64,000 nucleotides of DNA from Heloderma charlesbogerti. Lineage: Eukaryota; Chordata; Lepidosauria; Squamata; Helodermatidae. A program made the translations under genes and the position numbers. Location: NCBI GenBank assembly GCA_026122225.1, contig JANEZZ010001513.1, positions 3,004,001 to 3,068,000 of the forward strand, read 5' to 3'. This document shows, piece by piece, positions 20,670-31,287 of the stretch; the first letter of the stretch is position 1, and every line of letters begins with the position of its first letter. The notes beneath the pieces are model-generated. The model worked only from the letters and a program-made list of their open reading frames with translations, did not search any database and was not told the origin of the DNA.

Positions 20670-21074
20670 CGAGGCAGTGCACAGCCCTAAAATACGGGGA
20701 AAATTTTAATAAAAAATAAAAAATGGAGATCAGCAGGATGTGCCCATAGACCTATAAGCAAAATAGAGCTGTGAATCTTGCGTATAAGCCTATGGACACA
20801 TAGACTTAGATGCAAGATTCATGACTCTATTTGTGTCTAAGTCTATGGGCACATCCCACCGATCGCCTTTTTTTTTTAAAGAAAAGACATGGCAATCGGC
20901 AGGGACGGGGAGGAGGTGAATGGCTCTGGCTGGCAAGAAGCAGCCAAGTGCCATTCTGCCTCCAGTCCTCCTGGAGCGGAGGTAAGTGGTCCCAATCCGC
21001 TGCGGATTCCTGAGGCTGGATTCCAAAGAATCTGGCCTCATTTGAATCCACAGTGGATTTCTCTGACGTCCCTA
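20670..21074 (+). mobile_element. hAT-like MITE, TAGGGATGT family, foldback subtype with splice-donor motif
   Basis: The right end TTTCTCTGACGTCCCTA matches the family. The left end is degraded (GAGGCAGTGCACAG against TAGGGATGTGCACAG), so the start is approximate. The interior holds a long foldback at about 20738-20858, with TGTGCCCATAGACCTATAAG answered by GTCTATGGGCACATCC. GGAGGTAAGTGG at 20979-20990 carries a consensus splice donor 94 nt from the right end. The duplication (CTTCAGAC/AGTTAGAC) is weak. Confidence 0.65.
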
Positions 21075-21504
21075 AGTTAGACTAACATTGGATAAAACCA
21101 TCAGATACAACCCCAGATCAGTAGCCCAGGTCAGATTTAACAAGTTGCCGGTCTCCATGTTGGCTCTATCCCTGAGGCTGCCAACTGTGGTAGTATCTGT
21201 CACAATTTCTAGCCCCACCTGGCTGCCCAGGACAATGAAGACTCCCCTCTTCATTCCTTCACAGCAGAGAGCTGAGAGCTTCCCTGAAATGGAATTTGGC
21301 TCTCAGGCTGAAATAGGTTCTGCTCCCCTGTTATAATACCTGACAGAAGCCAATCTAGTTCACAATCTCTTCTGCCCACTTCCTCCTTCTCAACCCCTCT
21401 TGAAGATGGAGGAGGAATCACACCAAACAACATCAACTGCTCTGTGTCCCATGCCAGGGCCAGCCAGCCCAACTCCAGGGCATAGCCTGAAGGCACATGA
21501 GGCA
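21075..21504. other. Unassigned stretch
   Basis: No gene is recognised. Open frames on both strands are short and lack domains. Confidence 0.35.
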
Positions 21505-21642
21505 GTCCCATGCTGAAGCTAAGCAGGTCTGGGTCTGGTCAGTGCTTGGTGGGGAGACCACCTGGGAACCACATGTAGCCACCTTGAGTTCCATGATGGA
21601 AGAAATGTGGGATATAAATGTAATAAATAAATAAATAAATGA
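21505..21642 (+). mobile_element. 5S rRNA-derived SINE (copy 2)
   Basis: GCTGAAGCTAAGCAGGTCTG, GGTCTGGTCAGTGCTTGG and GGGGAGACCACCTGGGAAC copy the 3' half of 5S rRNA, covering the A box, intermediate element and C box of the internal promoter. The body CACCTTGAGTTCCATGATGG and the tail GGGATATAAATGTAATAAAT follow, ending in (AAAT)n. The 5' half of 5S is truncated. The tail is close to that of the MIR-like SINEs and of L2. Confidence 0.88.
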
Positions 21643-21822
21643 AATTCAAAAACTTCCAGCATCCAGCTAAAGGTGTCATCTGCTGTTGCCCACTGCTGTT
21701 ACCATTTCTGGGACTTAACAGGTGTGGCCACAGCTGGTCTGATTCTTCAAATAGTGCTGTGAGAGAAAATTTCTCCCACATTTTTTTTGACCTTTCTCAT
21801 TCAATTTGGTAGAAGAGAAATT

Positions 21823-24588
21823 ACATTAGATTAGGGATTCTGTTGGTGTACCGCCCACTCCACTGCCCATCAGACTCCCTGCCTGAGCTGACGGAGGTGG
21901 TCTCGGACTTGGTGTTGAGGACCCCCAGGATGATGGTCCTGGGGGATCTCAACTTCCATGCCGAGGCCGCTGTATCCGGGGCGGCTCAGGACTTCATGGC
22001 TGCCATGACAACCATGGGGCTGTCCCAACATGTCATTGGCCCAATGCATATAAAAGGACACACGCTTGATCTGGTTTTCTCAACTGGGCAGGTGGATGGT
22101 GATCTGAAAGTGGAGGAATTAACATCTGTCCCTTTGTCATGGTCAGATCACTTCCTGCTGAGGTTTAGACTTCTGGCAGCCTTTCCCCTCTGCAAGGGTG
22201 GGGGACCTATTAAAATGGTCCGCCCCCGGAGATTAATGGATTCCGATGGATTCCAGAGGGCTCTGGGGGATTTTCCTGCTGGTATGGCTGGTGCTCCTGT
22301 CGAAGCCCAGGTCGCTCTGTGGAATGCAGAGATTACTTGGGCGGTTGACACGATCGCGCCCAAGCGCCCTCTCCCTCTGAGCAGAGCCCGGCCAGCTCCT
22401 TGGTATACACCTGAGCTGAGGGCAATGAAGCAAGAGGGGAGACGGCTAGAACGCAGGTGGAGAAAAACTCGTGCTGTGTCTGACCGAACACAGGTAAGAG
22501 CCCACTATCGAGCCTACTCTGTGGCGGTGAGGGTGGCAAAGAGACAGTTCTTTTCCACCAGCATTGCATCTTCTCAGTGTCGTCCAGCCGAGCTTTTCCG
22601 AGTGGTTCATGGCCTGTTACATTCTGGGCCAGGGAGAGAGACGGTGGAACCCTCAGTAGCACGCTGTGACAAGTTTGCGCGGCACTTTGAGGATAAAGTC
22701 GCTCAGATTCGTCATGAATTGGACACCACCATTAATGCAGTTCCATTGGTAGAGGCGTTCAGAGCACCGTCTGGTCCAGTTTTATTGGATGAGTTTCAGT
22801 TACTGAGGCCTGAGGATGCAGACAAGGTGCTTAGCCAAGTCCGATCAACCACTTGTGTGCTTGACCCTTGCCCTTCATGGCTTATTAAATCAAACAAGAA
22901 GGGGTTGTCTGGCTGGGTCCAGGAGGTTGTAAATTCCTCCTTGAGAGAGGGAGTGGTGCCTGCTGCTTTAAAAGAGGCAGTAATTAGACCACTCCTGAAA
23001 AAGCCTAACCTGGACCCAGAGGATGTTAACAATTATAGGCCAGTGGCCAACATCCCCTTCCTGGGCAAGGTGCTTGAGCGGGTGATTGTAGGACAACTCC
23101 AGGCACTGTTGAATGAAATGGATTATCTAGATCCATTTCAATCGGACTTCAGGCCTGGTTTTGGAATGGAAACTGCCTTGGTCGCCCTGTGGGATGACCT
23201 CTGCCGGGAGAGGGACAGGGGGAGTGCCACCCTGTTGATTCTCCTGGACCTCTCAGCGGCTTTCGATACCATTGACCATGGTATCCTTCTGGATAGGTTG
23301 TCTGGGTTGGGAGTTGGAGGCACTGCACTATAGTGGTTCCGCTCCTACTTGGATGGCCGATTCCAGAAGGTGGTGCTGGGGGATTATTGCTCTGTGCCAT
23401 GGCAATTGTGCCATGGGGTTCCACAGGGCTCTATTTTATCCCCCATGCTGTTTAACATCTACATGAAACCGCTGGGGGAGGTTATCCGGAGGTGTGGGCT
23501 GAGGTGCCATCAATATGCGGATGACACCCAGCTCTACCTCTCTTTCTCATCAAACCCAGGTGAGGCAGTGGCTGTTCTGAACCAGTGCCTGGGCATGGTA
23601 ATGGACTGGATGAGGGCTAATAAACTGAAACTCAATCCAGACAAGACGGAGGTACTGTTAGTGGGTGGTTCGTCTGCCCGGCTAGGTGATATTCAACCTG
23701 TTCTGGAGGGGGTTGCACTCCCCCTAAAGGATCAGGTTCGTAGTTTGGGGGTGCTCTTGGATCCAGAACTGTCACTTGAGGCACAGGTGAACTCAGTGGC
23801 ACGGAGCACTTTTTATCAGCTTAGGCTGGTATACCAACTACGCCCTTATCCGGACAGAGATAGCCTAGCTACAGTTATCCATGCTCTGATAACTTCTCGT
23901 CTGGATTACTGCAATGCGTTATACGTGGGGCTGCCTTCGAAAACGGTCCGGAAACTTCAGCTGGTCCAAAGTAGGGCAGCAAGATTGTTAACAGGGACTG
24001 GCCTGCGAGCTCATATTACGCCAGTACTTTTCCAGCTGCACTGGCTGCCAGTCCATTTCCGGGCCCGATTCAAAGTGCTGGTGTAAGTGGTGTTAACATT
24101 TAAAGCCCTTAACGGCTTGGGGCCAGGTTACCTGAAGGATCGCCTCCTCCCATATGTGCCTGCCCAGACCTTAAGATCATCATCAGCGGCCCTTCTCCGT
24201 GAGCCCCTGCCAAAGGAAGTGAGGCAGGTGGCTACTAGGAGGAGGGCTTTTTCTGTTGTGGCACCCCGGCTCTGGAATGAGCTCCCTAGTGAGGTTCGCC
24301 TGGCGCTTACATTGTACTCCTTTCGGTGCCAGGTGAAGACCTTTTTATTTTCCCAGGCATTTTAGCATTTTAGCTTTCTAAATGTTTATCTTTGTTGTTT
24401 TAAATCTGTATTTTAAACTCCTGTACTGCTGCTAGGTTTTATTGTGGTTGTATTATTATATTGTGGTTTTAATGTTCTATATATTTTAAATTGTTTTATT
24501 GTGTGTTGTTTGGTTTTAATTTTTGTGAACCACCCAGAGAGCTTCGGCTATTGGGCGGTATAGAAATAAATAAATAAATAAATAAATT
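21823..24588 (+). mobile_element. L2-type LINE, 5'-truncated, nearly open frame
   Basis: The element carries the C-terminal half of an endonuclease, a full reverse transcriptase and a 3' UTR ending GCTTCGGCTATTGGGCGGTA followed by (AAAT)n. It inserted into a hAT MITE: MITE sequence stops at about 21822 and resumes at about 24589, with a short GAAATT-type repeat at the junctions. Typical L2 elements are longer, so the endonuclease N-terminus and any ORF1 are missing. Details of the reading frame are in the next entry. Confidence 0.93.
21843..24365 (+). pseudogene. L2 endonuclease/reverse transcriptase polyprotein, two in-frame stops
   Basis: The 841-codon frame has no frameshift. Stops occur at 23331-23333 (TAG) and 24084-24086 (TAA). 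Residues 1-110 hold the endonuclease end: GDLNFH, GHTLDLVF and SDHF, which are known catalytic-site motifs of APE-type endonucleases. The reverse transcriptase follows: NNYRPVANIP, then LLDLSAAFDTIDHG (motif A), HGVPQGSILSPMLF (motif B), QYADDTQLYL (catalytic Asp-Asp intact) and RSLGVLLDPELS. The C-terminal part has LHWLPVHFRARFKVLV and then RLWNELPSEVR. The protein would nick target DNA and copy its RNA at the nick. The upstream start is lost by truncation; 21843 is only where the frame opens. The preserved catalytic residues and few stops suggest a young copy. Confidence 0.92.
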
Positions 24589-25277
24589 GCTTCTGAAAAG
24601 AAATTCAATGGTGAAGAAATTTCGGAGAAATTCTCATGAGTTGGGTTTGGGTTTCTTGGGCTTACATTACCTAGGAGGTGGCCTAGAAGTGAGCACAAGT
24701 GTCCTGTTTTTCACTGTACAATCGTCTTTCTGGCAGCCTGTGGCCTCCTCAGCATCCTATACTTCAACGAAAGCCCAATTTAAGCCACCATGAGGTGATT
24801 TCTGCCATAGGGCTTTTTCAGATCAGGACATGCAGGCAGCCTGGAAGGCTAGCTGTGATTAGGTAAGCTCAAAAACACCACAAACATAAACTATAAAACA
24901 TCCTGAACGAGAATAATGGAAGAGACTGGGGAGAGAAAACCTTCAGGAAATTGGAGGACAAATTTTGGCAGAGCACTAACTCCACTCACCCTTGGAGCTG
25001 GACACAACACTGTCCCCACCTGCATTTCAGTGGATGCAGACTAGGGGCCAGCCTGCCAAGTCAGGTGATGCTGTTGCAGCACAACCCCCCACCCCCTTAG
25101 GAAAATAGAAAGGAGCTGTGCTACAAGCCCTGCCAGTGGAGAGCCCTACCTGGGAGAAACTGTCGAAAATTTCTCCTCCCCCTGGAGAAATTCAGTGAAA
25201 TTGTCTCCCAAATTTCCCAGCCTGTAAGTAAGATGGAGAATTTCAAGAGGCCATTTGCACACAGCTCTGTCTTCAAC

Positions 25278-25366
25278 AGTACACAGCCAGAGTCTGGGGC
25301 AGCTGGTAGATGACAAGTAGAAGGTGAGGGGGTTACTCAAGGGCTGTTCCTTGACATGAAACCAGA
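25278..25366. other. Short unassigned spacer
   Basis: Spacer between two MITEs; nothing is recognised. Confidence 0.3.
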
Positions 25367-25374
25367 ACTTAGAG

Positions 25375-25667
25375 CAGGGGAACAGAATCTCTTTCAGCCT
25401 GAGGGCCAAATACCATTCGAGAGAGCCCTCAGGGACCACTTTCCAAGACTGTGCAGGGCTGAAGGCAAAAGGGGTAGGGGCAAAATACCAAAAAGACCTG
25501 CATATTGTATCTTAAAGCTTTCACTGCCAATAACTGAGCATTAGAAGAGGCATCTCAACCTTCGAGAATGGGGGAAACCACCAAATGTCTGGTGGTTGGG
25601 GGCCAGGGAAGAGGGTGAATGCCAGAGGGCCAGATTTGGCCCCCAGGCCTGAATTTCTGCACCCATG
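25375..25667 (+). mobile_element. hAT MITE with CAGGGG ends and 8-bp duplication
   Basis: The left end CAGGGGAACAGAATCTCTTT with GCCTGAGGGCCAAA is inverted at the right as TTGGCCCCCAGGCCTGAATT and TCTGCACCCATG. The flanks ACTTAGAG (25367-25374) and GTTTAGAG (25668-25675) agree at six of eight positions, both differences being transitions. The ends recall Charlie-type hAT elements. The element is non-coding. Confidence 0.8.
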
Positions 25668-25814
25668 GTTTAGAGGTTTCCTGCAACCTGCTCGAGAGAA
25701 GCTAACTTCCTGGAAGGAAAGAGGGAAAGGAGGTTTGCTTCCATTCCCCAAACTCCTTCAGAGCTTAGTTAGAACTGGGTATATCCAGCAGAGACTGGGG
25801 GCTCTAACTTTGGT

Positions 25815-25938
25815 GGGGTTGTGAATCCATTCTGGGTTTCAGTCAGTACAAACCAGAACTCTAAAGCAGCTATCCAAGGTGCTGAACCCATAGAGTTCTG
25901 GCTGGTTCTGACTAAAATCCAGAATGTAATCACAGCCT
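25815..25938. mobile_element. Small foldback element, GTGAATCCATTCTGG arms
   Basis: The left arm GTGAATCCATTCTGGGTTTC, AGTCAGTACAAACCAGAACT is answered by AGAGTTCTGGCTGGTTCTGA, CTAAAATCCAGAATGTAATCAC. Arms of about 45 bp surround a 30-bp loop. It is non-coding. Confidence 0.75.
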
Positions 25939-26260
25939 CGCCATAATCAGAGCCACCAGTATGTCCCACCATCTTTGGCTTAATTCAGGCCAACCTCCAT
26001 GTGACATGGGAGATCTGTGATTCAATCTCTCAGCTGTTTTGGTTTTACTTAAAACCAGCTGGATTTTTAAAAATGAAGTGCTCAGGTGGATGAAACCTCC
26101 CCCCCCCGCTCTGTCATGCCCACTAGTATGAACAGAATATAGCAGGATGCATGCACACAAATGTACACAGCACCTGAAGTGCAAGTTCCATTGTAATTCC
26201 ACTTCTTGTTTACATCAGAAGAGCAATGGATGGACAGCACTAGAAGCTACTGACAGCCTG
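25939..26260. other. Unassigned stretch
   Basis: No gene is recognised. A C-run lies near 26099-26108. Confidence 0.35.
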
Positions 26261-26261
26261 G

Positions 26262-26712
26262 AAACACTCTCTCCATACGACTTGGGACCAGGCTATCAGA
26301 AACACCACATTCCCCCTACAAGCCTGCCCAGGTTTTAAGATATTCAGGGGAATCCCTTCTCTTGGTCCTACCAGTGGCACGTTTGCTGGGGACACGAGAC
26401 AGAGACTTCACAGTGGCTGCTCCCAGGCTCTGGAACTCCCTGCTGAGGGAGGGTAGGTTGGTTGTCCTCCTTCTGTCAGGCAAAGATGTTTTCATTCAGG
26501 CAGGCCTTTGGCATGTAAGCTGGTCTGCTACTGAAGAGGGTCTTGTTGGGTTGGGTGCTGTTTATTTCCTTTATGGTTGTGTTTCTAATTGTGCTTTCAT
26601 CTTGTTTTCATTTTATGTTTTAATTAAGTCTTTGTTTTAACCTTGGCTTTATTATTTTTAGCCACCTCGAGGGCCATTTTTGGGTGTAAAGGCAGGATAT
26701 AAATCAGATGAT

Positions 26713-26716
<4 letters not shown>
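26262..26716 (+). mobile_element. L2 3' end, diverged subfamily
   Basis: TACGACTTGGGACCAGGCTA, GTGGCTGCTCCCAGGCTCTG and GAACTCCCTGCTGAGGGAGG correspond to the C-terminal codons of L2. The 3' UTR ends CCACCTCGAGGGCCATTTTT and GGCAGGATATAAATCAGATG. This terminus differs from the CTATTGGGCGGT ending of other copies but matches the L2 at 60515 and 52490, so two L2 subfamilies are present. Confidence 0.8.
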
Positions 26717-26757
<41 letters not shown>

Positions 26758-26768
26758 GGATAGATAGG
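26712..26768 (+). repeat. (GATA)n microsatellite grown from an L2 tail
   Basis: About 13 GATA units directly continue the L2 3' tail GATGATTAGATAGATA. Confidence 0.95.
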
Positions 26769-27045
26769 AGGCCTTATTGAGTCAACCTGGCCACACATAA
26801 TTGCATTGATGCAAGAAATTCTTGTGATGCTACAGCTCTTCATTTGAGAAGGGCCCTTGCTCAGTCCGTGAGTCCTTAAAAATGCTAAGTCCCAAATGAG
26901 CTCGCTTATGAGTTATAGACATGACACATGAAAGGGTCAGACCTTTGCAGTTTGATCCACACCAGTTAGCAGGTGATCATATCTAGGTCCCTGCCAGGAA
27001 CAGTTTCAGTTGCATTTCAGACCTCTGTTAAACAGGCAGGAGCAA
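26769..27045. other. Unassigned stretch
   Basis: No gene or repeat family is recognised. Confidence 0.3.
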
Positions 27046-27050
27046 GCCCA

Positions 27051-27084
<34 letters not shown>

Positions 27085-27092
27085 TGTGTGTT
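27046..27092 (+). repeat. (TC)n(TG)n microsatellite
   Basis: A TC run followed by a TG run. Confidence 0.95.
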
Positions 27093-27190
27093 CCTGGCTG
27101 TCAGCAGCTCAGACTAGGAGCCTTGGGGCTTGTGTGTGGTTGCCCTTTGTGGTGAGCCACTGACTGAACTGCATATTGCAGCCTCAGCTT

Positions 27191-27305
27191 AGGGCAGCCT
27201 CTCCCAACCTGGTATCCTCCAGATGTGTTGGAATGCAACTCCCATTATTCCCAGTGAATGATGGGAGCACATCTGGAGGGCACCAGGTTGGGGGAGGCTG
27301 GCCTA
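27191..27305. mobile_element. Complete CCAGATGTG-type foldback element
   Basis: The left arm GCCTCTCCCAACCTGGTATC, CTCCAGATGTGTTGG is inverted at the right as CACATCTGGAGGGCACCAGG, TTGGGGGAGGCTGGCCTA. Related copies are at 8129, 15783, 47634, 62641 and 62797. The family is short, non-coding and snap-back. The superfamily is not determined from this window. Confidence 0.82.
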
Positions 27306-27370
27306 GGCAGTTAAGTATCTTCAGGTCCTGGACTCCTTAGGTTGACTATTGGATATTCTTGAGGTTAAGA

Positions 27371-27697
27371 ACATAAGATCATAAGAAGAGCCATGCTGGA
27401 TCAGGTCAAGGTCCATCTAGTCCAACATTCTGTTCACAATCACACACAGATGACCCACAAGCAGGACAAGAGTGCAACAGCACCCTCCTGCCCATGTTTC
27501 CCAGCAACTGGTGTACGTAGGCATACTGCCTCTGATACTGGAGGTAGCACATAGCCATCAGGACTAGTAGCCTTTGATAGCCTTTGATTCTCTGTGAATT
27601 TGTCCAAGCCCCTTTTAAAGCCATCCAAATTGGTGGTCATCACTATGTCTTGTGGTAGCTAATTCCATGTGTGAAGAAGTCCTTCCTTTGTTGTTTG
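27371..27697 (-). mobile_element. CR1-like LINE 3' fragment
   Basis: On the minus strand the translation reads LDGFKRGLDKF, close to the C-terminal CR1 polymerase phrase LEAFKMRLDSH at about 40340 (minus). The 3' UTR follows and ends in CTTATGATCTTATGTTCTTA, a CR1-type octamer-like terminus. It is a different CR1 subfamily from 40203, and the coding part is decayed. Confidence 0.75.
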
Positions 27698-28927
27698 TGA
27701 TGGATTGTGGCCCAGATTATCTAGCCCTGATTCACTTCTAAAGAAGCAAAAATTAAGGTATTCATGTACATTTATTCTGTGGCCCATGTGGGCATACAAC
27801 ACCCACTATTTTTACTTCCAATGTCCTGCAACTTTTTTAAAAAAATGTTATGTTCTACAAACAGTTCAGCGCAAAGGGAGCTCTGCTTCCAGTGCAGAGG
27901 TCTTAATGAATTGCAAAAGAATGATTCATTGGTGTTGCAATGGCTAAGAACCTCTGGCTAAGAAGACTAGATGGTACATTTGCAGTGGAAAGATTTGTGC
28001 TCAGATCTTGCATCATCCTGGTGAAAATCACTTTGTGTAGAGGTTTGCCAAATCTCAGAGCTGCCTGCCCAATATCAGGACAAGAAGCAAATATTTAATG
28101 AAATGCTCTTTCTAAGAGTTATATGTGCTCCCCTGCTCAAAAAAGAAGAAAAAAAAGGAAAGAAAAGAATAATCATTTAGATCTCAGGTGGTCTACTTAC
28201 ACCGGTAAACTAAACACACTGAGGATTAGACTTATGGATAAATGACAAGTGCATAAAGCAGATGTTTTGTAGCACAGGAAAGAAGATTGAATGTTAGGCT
28301 GCCTGAACTACTTCATATTGATTGGATGACTATGTCAATTACTTCTGGCACCCTGCTTTCCTCAGGTCACTTTGTGATTGATCCTTTGGTCACCTGCTTC
28401 TGTGTGCATTCTTTTGGAGTTATTTATTGCATTGGCTATCATGCATAGGTTGGGACATCCATCACTCTGGGCTTGGGACAAATGAGGCAATTCAGGACCA
28501 CCATGGGGAGAAAAGGGGAGGCAGTCATAGGAGCGACTTGCCAGCCCTATGCATCAATAAGGAATAGGCCTCCTGGAAGCCACTGGATCAGTAGTGGGGT
28601 GTGGCTGCTCCAAAGACCCTGCTGTGAGAGATGTTGGAGAGGGAGAGTGATGCCCAAGGGTATGGAGGCAAATTAGCCAATCTGTCTGGTCCTTCTGGGG
28701 AAGGGACTGTGCAAACTCCCTTTGTTAAATGTGAAAAGCCCAGGAAACCTGAGGGCAGACACTGGAGGAGTGGACTACCTGGGTGATCCAAGGCCTGCCT
28801 CTGCTTGCCCCTCTCTTTCAGAGGCATGGTTTCCCTCCAGGAACAGATTGTAGCAAATAAAGGTAGTTCACGGGTCTCAGTATGTGTGGATCGGAGGGTG
28901 GGGGAAGTATCATGCAGGCATTGTTGG
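27698..28927. other. Unassigned stretch
   Basis: No gene is recognised. A minus-strand frame at 28588-28938 (116 residues) and others lack domains. An A-rich run at about 28138-28170 is present. Confidence 0.4.
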
Positions 28928-28992
28928 TCTTGTAGCACAACCCTATTTATGTTTCTTCAGAAGTAAGTCCCACTGGGTCAGGATTCCCTTTT
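28928..28992 (+). repeat. Fragment of a TCAGAAGTAAGTCCCACT-type repeat
   Basis: GCACAACCCTATTTATGTTT then TCAGAAGTAAGTCCCACTGG resembles one arm of the elements at 47386 and 54305. Only a half copy is visible. Confidence 0.45.
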
Positions 28993-30265
28993 TGCCCTGC
29001 TGAGAACTCCAATAGCCAAATCAACAGACAAGAGTATAAGCAATGTATAAGCGGCCACCCTGCCACCCAGTCTCCTTTAGGTGCACTTGTTCAACAGGCC
29101 TCCATTTGCTTGGCTAGTTGTGCCCCATCTTTAAAGAAAAATATGTGAACCAATATTACATAATAAAAAGGTACCCCTGGGGATGTACAGAATGCCTTAT
29201 CCTTACCACTGAATTAAGGTGCAAGGCTTCTTTCCAGGGCAGATGGCTAAACTCCTGGACAGGCCTGAAGCCTGCTACTTAATCTTTTAGAAATCAAGCA
29301 CTCCCCATTCCCTTGACATTTGGTGAGCACAGTCCAACCCTTCTCCCTTGAAGACCTTCAACGTTTATAGTGGTGCTGCTGCTAAACCTTACGCCAGTCC
29401 TCTGTATCCAATCATACCTGCTGCCTTTAACTACTGGGTGAGGAAAACAGCAATGAGGAAACCGTTGAACTAGGTCCTTCTAGCCTGAGAATCGGTAAGC
29501 CCAGAGGGAACCATGACCTAGCCATAATTCTGATATCAGAGGTATGTACACTGACTATTTAGACTGGCACATTAAAGCCATGTGGGTTCTGGTTTTCCAG
29601 CACATAGCCCTAGGGTTATGAAGGCCTGTTTTGTTTTGTTTTCAACTTTCTGTCTGTCTTCATGAGAAAGCAACACATCTTGTTTTTGGCCTGCCAGATT
29701 CTTAAGAATTTCTGCTCCAATTGTCTTCCTTTCACCTCACTTGTGAACAGCCCATTATCTTTATGGAGTGTGAATGCTGGCTACAACTTCATGGTCCCAA
29801 AGCAATGAAGCATATCAAGCTCTATTTTATTTATTTGGATGTTTTTAGCTGCTAAGAGATGTAAGAGTATGCCATGTTCTGTCAATCAGAGTTAATTACT
29901 GTAACGCTTCTTTGGCAGGTTCTTCTTAAAATATATTGTCTCTCGTCCAAAATGATGTTGATTGTTACCTACATAGGACTTCATCAGCACACTGCTTCCA
30001 CTTTATGCAGATTGTGCACTTACAATTTTAAAGAGGTATAAACCAATTTCAGAACAGTCAAGCAAAATGAAAGGCAGAATTTCTAAAACTCTCTTGACAG
30101 TGGTCAGGATTATTGGCTTTCCATAGCATATCTTTGTTATGGGTTTGGATACTTGCACATTAAAACCTTCAAGAACATCTCACTGGTTTACCAAAAGGTT
30201 GCATCATGTTGATGAGAATATGATTCACCAACTTGTTTTTCACTTTGAATATTTATTTATAGTCA
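28993..30265. other. Single-copy-looking stretch, possible conserved non-coding sequence
   Basis: No repeat family is recognised. The part at about 29700-30110 is of balanced composition and free of recognisable repeats (for example GTGAATGCTGGCTACAACTT, GTTAATTACTGTAACGC). No exon with a convincing frame and splice sites was seen. Conservation cannot be judged from one sequence. Confidence 0.35.
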
Positions 30266-30271
30266 AAGATA

Positions 30272-30533
30272 TTTGTTTGTTTGTTTATTTGTTTATTTAT
30301 TTATTGCATTTATACCCCGCCTTTTTTCCTCTTGCAAGGAACCCAAGGCGGCTCACATTATCCACCTCCCCTCCATTTTATCCTCACAACAACAACCCTG
30401 TGAGGTGGTTTGGCTGAGAGTCTGTGACTGGCCCAAAGTCACCCAGTGAGCTTCCATGGCCGAGCGGGGACTAGAACCCGGGTCTCCCAGCTCCTAGTCC
30501 AACACTCTTGCCACTACACCACAGTGGCTCTCA
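30272..30533 (-). mobile_element. MIR-like (CORE) SINE
   Basis: Reading right to left: head GAGAGCCACTGTGGTGTAGT, then GGGAGACCCGGGTTCTAGTC, centre GGGTGACTTTGGGCCAGTCA, then CAACAGG-type sequence, and the end GGCGGGGTATAAATGCAATA with (AAAT)n and (AAAC)n. It is the best preserved SINE of this type in the window, so probably the youngest. The head resembles tRNA A and B boxes. Confidence 0.88.
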
Positions 30534-31287
30534 TTTGATTGCACATGTCTCATTAAAAAAATAAGGATATTACCATTTTGTGTCACAGAAATCAAATGCT
30601 ACTTGCTTTTACCATCTCTGTATCAGGTGATCTGAATGTGGAAAACCACCACCACTGCTCAAATACCACAGGCAGAGGTTTCCTCTCACATTTCATATCA
30701 TAAGCAATATCAAAAGGCCACAGTTCTTGGTATCTATGGTGTTACCCTCCACACATGCCCAAAGTGCTTGTTTCCAGTAAGACAAAATAGCACACCATCT
30801 GGTGGAGCGGACTTTCAGTGCTGTATTACTTTAAGCATAAGGAATAACCCCAAAATAGAGATTTCGAAGATTAACTTGAATGAATGGCAGTACCATGCAT
30901 ACCAAAACACAGATAGCATGTGCCATTACAGGCACAGTGCTCATATGTAGAGGATTCCTACAAGTTCAATAGAGTCTATTTTCTCTTCCCCTCTGTCTGC
31001 ACTGCTTTCCCCTGGGTAAATGTATGGGTGCATGTACAGGTAGCACCATGGATCTTTGGGGGGAATGGTAGATGCACAAGCATCTTCTTATCCCCATACA
31101 GCCTTACCCCTCCACTTGGCACAATTTACTTAGGCTCTCATGCACATACATGGCAGAGGAGGGGAATGGGGCTTTATCATGGCTGCTGAACCATGTCTGA
31201 CCGTGTGGTATGATAAGTTTATGTCTAAACCATTGGTCAAAATTTACATTTTTTTCACACCTTGCATAACCTAATTGTTGTGGTTCT
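30534..31287. other. Unassigned stretch
   Basis: No gene is recognised. Plus-strand open frames at 30636-30950 and 30920-31189 have no domain. Confidence 0.35.

Larger units (their letters stand above)
21752..25269 (-). mobile_element. hAT-like MITE, TAGNGCTGTG family (copy 3), split by an L2
   Basis: Left part 21752-21822 (TAGTGCTGTGAGAGAAAATT) and right part 24589-25269 (ending CACACAGCTCTG) are the two halves of a minus-strand copy of the 691-bp element at 14647. The flanks TCTTCAAA (21744-21751) and TCTTCAAC (25270-25277) agree at seven of eight positions. The right part contains CTTCTGAAAAGAAATTCAAT, the counterpart of the 3' region of copy 2. Its middle (24720-25150) is more diverged than the ends. 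Confidence 0.85.

Noticed and set aside
12254..21642. 5S rRNA genes
   Set aside because: Only the 3' half of 5S is present, mutated and fused to a SINE body with an AT-rich tail.
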